Shown in pieces: positions 6,978 through 8,267 of a DNA stretch of 8,267 bases. Every line of letters starts with the position of its first letter. Within the stretch, counting starts at the first letter, position 1. Made by a program: the position numbers and the translations under genes. Source of the stretch: Bacteroidales bacterium UBA755 (GTDB lineage Bacteria; Bacteroidota; Bacteroidia; Bacteroidales; UBA932); contig DBKH01000054.1 in the NCBI GenBank assembly GCA_002297815.1, positions 1-8,267 of the forward strand. Direction: 5' to 3'. The notes under the pieces are model-generated. The model saw nothing but the letters and a program-made list of their open reading frames with translations. It ran no database searches and had not been told where the DNA came from.

Positions 6978-8003
6978 ATGTTCATCGTAAACAGTTATGG
7001 TCTAGCAGTATTTTTCTGCTTCATCATCATGCTTTGCTGGGGCTCGTGGGGCAACACTCAGAAACTAGCAGCCAAAAGTTGGAGGTACGAACTTTTCTAT
7101 TGGGATTATGTGATTGGAATGGTCGTTTTCTCTTTGCTACTTGCGCTTACTCTTGGAACTTTCGGCCCAGAAGGTCGTCCTTTCTTTAAGGACATCGCTC
7201 AAGCTGACTTCTCCGCTATTCTCAGTATCGTCATAGGTGGAGTGATATTCAATCTTTCGAACATCTGCCTTAGCGCTTCTACATCCATTGCTGGTATGTC
7301 GGTTGCTTTCCCTGTAGGCTGTGGTTTGGCCCTCGTGCTAGGAGTGATCAATAACCTTCGCGTGGAGATGGCTCAGGGAGCTTTGAAGAGCAATCTTGTC
7401 CTTCTTGCTATTGGTGTGGCGTTGGTGGTTGTTGCAGTCGTTTTGAATGGAATCGCCTCTGGCAAGAAAGCAGGCAATGCCCAGATCAGTAAGGCAGATC
7501 AGCGAAAAGGCATTATTCTCGCTGTGGTTGCTGGTGTCGTTATGTCTTTCTTCTCTTCATTCGTGATGAAAGCAATGGATCTTAATGACTTCGCCAACAT
7601 GGCTCCTGGGCGTGTAGGCCCTTACACAGCGATTGTTGTGTTCAGCCTTGCGGTCCTTGTCAGCCACTTTGTATTCGGCCCGATATTCATGAAATGGCCA
7701 TTCCAGGGCGCTCCTGTCAAAATGAGTGAATATTTTAAAGGCAATGCTAAGACCCATCTAGTAGGCATGCTTGGCGGTTGCATTTGGTGCCTTGGTACGG
7801 CCCTTAGTTACATTGCCGCTGGCAAGGCTGGTGCTTCTGTTTCCTACGCTTTAGGTCAGGGGGCACCGATGGTTGCTGCCATTTGGGGTGTCTTTGTTTG
7901 GAAAGAGTTCAAAGGCTCTAATAAGGTTGTCTATGGACTGCTTGGGGCTATGTTCTGCTTCTTCATCGTTGGTCTAGGAATGATTGTTGCCGCGGGAATG
8001 TAG
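6978..8003 (+). CDS. ten-helix sugar permease, DMT superfamily (GRP / RhaT / ureide-permease-like)
   Basis: The product is a 341-residue inner-membrane protein with ten predicted hydrophobic segments, at about 6-24, 40-61, 79-100, 104-125, 138-159, 177-198, 214-236, 260-281, 286-307 and 317-338. This fits the 5+5 inverted-repeat layout of the drug/metabolite transporter superfamily. The first helix ends in LCWGSWGNTQKL (19-30), followed by YWDYVIG (41-47), a pattern I associate with the GRP/ureide-permease/RhaT-like branch. A cytoplasmic Lys-rich loop (160-177) divides the halves. Coupling to a ribokinase suggests import of ribose or a similar sugar, as in the ribose-use operon of Bacteroides thetaiotaomicron, which also pairs ribokinase with a permease. 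Substrate and energy coupling are inferred. A terminator follows at 8031-8063, so it ends the operon. Confidence 0.85.
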   Translation: MFIVNSYGLAVFFCFIIMLCWGSWGNTQKLAAKSWRYELFYWDYVIGMVVFSLLLALTLGTFGPEGRPFFKDIAQADFSAILSIVIGGVIFNLSNICLSASTSIAGMSVAFPVGCGLALVLGVINNLRVEMAQGALKSNLVLLAIGVALVVVAVVLNGIASGKKAGNAQISKADQRKGIILAVVAGVVMSFFSSFVMKAMDLNDFANMAPGRVGPYTAIVVFSLAVLVSHFVFGPIFMKWPFQGAPVKMSEYFKGNAKTHLVGMLGGCIWCLGTALSYIAAGKAGASVSYALGQGAPMVAAIWGVFVWKEFKGSNKVVYGLLGAMFCFFIVGLGMIVAAGM

Positions 8004-8030
8004 TTTTTTTTTTACGGCAACTATGAAATG

Positions 8031-8063
8031 TGGCTCCTGACACGTTCGGGAGCCATTTTTTTT
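8031..8063 (+). terminator. intrinsic terminator after the permease gene
   Basis: TGGCTCCTGA (8031-8040) pairs with TTCGGGAGCCA (8046-8055 for the paired part) to give a 10-bp stem with one G-T pair and a 5-base loop (CACGT). Eight T residues follow at 8056-8063. A separate run of ten T residues directly follows the permease stop codon (8004-8013) but has no hairpin of its own. Confidence 0.93.
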
Positions 8064-8102
8064 GTTTAATAGCCTAACGCCTCATTTATCGGAGATTTAC
8101 AT

Positions 8103-8119
8103 CGGTTTAGGGCCGGTTT
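8103..8119. repeat. short direct repeat CGGTTT x2, 11-bp period
   Basis: CGGTTT occurs at 8103-8108 and 8114-8119, a spacing of about one helical turn, 48 bases upstream of the -33 element of the rRNA-type promoter. It could be a tandem regulator site, or chance. The rest of the 8064-8166 stretch is A/T-rich with A-tracts (8149-8155 and 8159-8165) just before the -33 element, reminiscent of an UP element. Confidence 0.2.
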
Positions 8120-8166
8120 GAACAGGTGGTTGTTGAAAACTATTATCGAAAAAATGTTAAAAAAAG

Positions 8167-8197
8167 TTTGGAGGGAAAGAAAAAAGTACTACCTTTG
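8167..8197 (+). promoter_or_regulatory. strong promoter, probably of an rRNA operon
   Basis: TTTG (8167-8170), 19 bases, then TACCTTTG (8190-8197) is a perfect match to the Bacteroides consensus. A-rich tracts precede it (8149-8165). The bases following the -7 box, CACCCGCTTTC, and the leader further on resemble what I know of upstream regions of Bacteroidetes rRNA operons. Transcription would start at about 8204 and read out of the right edge. Confidence 0.8.
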
Positions 8198-8203
8198 CAC
8201 CCG

Positions 8204-8267
8204 CTTTCAAGAATAGGACAACAAATCCACCTCTTGAAAACAACAAAACAAGTTCATTGAAAAGACT
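8204..8267 (+). other. 5' leader of a probable rRNA operon, with hairpin (16S gene beyond the edge)
   Basis: No open reading frame is evident after the promoter. TTTCAAGA (8205-8212) and TCTTGAAA (8232-8239) form a perfect 8-bp stem; inside it GGA (8216-8218) pairs with TCC (8226-8228), giving a two-part hairpin. The A-rich tail then reads GTTCATTGAAAAGACT (8252-8267), similar to the antiterminator-like/processing sequence preceding 16S rRNA in Bacteroidetes. The mature 16S start is not reached, so the identification rests on promoter and leader alone; a strong protein or tRNA operon is the alternative. Confidence 0.6.

Noticed and set aside
7557..7757. Minus-strand 66-codon frame inside the permease gene
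   Set aside because: It is a shadow of the permease coding sequence without family features.
8004..8013. Ten-T run after the permease stop as a terminator
   Set aside because: No hairpin precedes it; the real hairpin-plus-T-run is at 8031-8063.
1..8267. Mobile elements, CRISPR arrays, tRNA genes or a novel multi-gene defence system
   Set aside because: I saw no transposase or integrase, no repeat-spacer pattern, no tRNA-like fold and no unexplained gene cluster; all coding space belongs to recognisable families.

Overview
The window looks like a chromosomal segment from a member of the Bacteroidota, most probably order Bacteroidales. Four things point there: (1) several promoters fit the Bacteroidetes sigma-ABfr form (TTTG, 19-21 bases, TAnnTTTG); (2) most start codons lack a Shine-Dalgarno sequence and sit in A/T-rich leaders; (3) the large surface lipoprotein matches the Bacteroidetes-type alpha-2-macroglobulin family; (4) the ribokinase plus DMT-type permease pair resembles ribose-use genes of gut Bacteroides. 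The genus cannot be fixed from this sequence.

Layout. Positions 1-3751 (minus strand) hold the first 1,250 codons of one uninterrupted gene for an alpha-2-macroglobulin-like lipoprotein, which runs off the left edge before its C-terminal part. A 186-bp divergent intergenic region (3752-3937) follows. It contains a near-perfect promoter for the macroglobulin gene, a weaker candidate promoter for groES, a 13-bp perfect palindrome between/over them and a GC-rich hairpin in the probable groES leader. On the plus strand come groES (3938-4204) and groEL (4227-5849), closed by a strong intrinsic terminator (5883-5920). A new promoter (5949-5980) then drives a two-gene unit: a ribokinase-type PfkB sugar kinase (to 6947) and a ten-helix sugar permease of the drug/metabolite transporter superfamily (6978-8003), closed by a second intrinsic terminator (8031-8063). 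The last 100 bases carry a consensus promoter and a structured leader resembling the start of an rRNA operon; the 16S gene itself would lie just beyond the right edge.

How the parts work together. GroES and GroEL form the cytosolic chaperonin. The kinase and permease make a plausible minimal uptake-and-phosphorylation unit for ribose or a related sugar. The macroglobulin is an envelope protein thought, from the family, to trap proteases. No mobile element, CRISPR array, tRNA or clear new multi-gene system is visible. The most interesting material is regulatory: the macroglobulin/groES divergent control region, the strong Shine-Dalgarno before groEL in a lineage that mostly does without one, and the hairpin in the rRNA-type leader.
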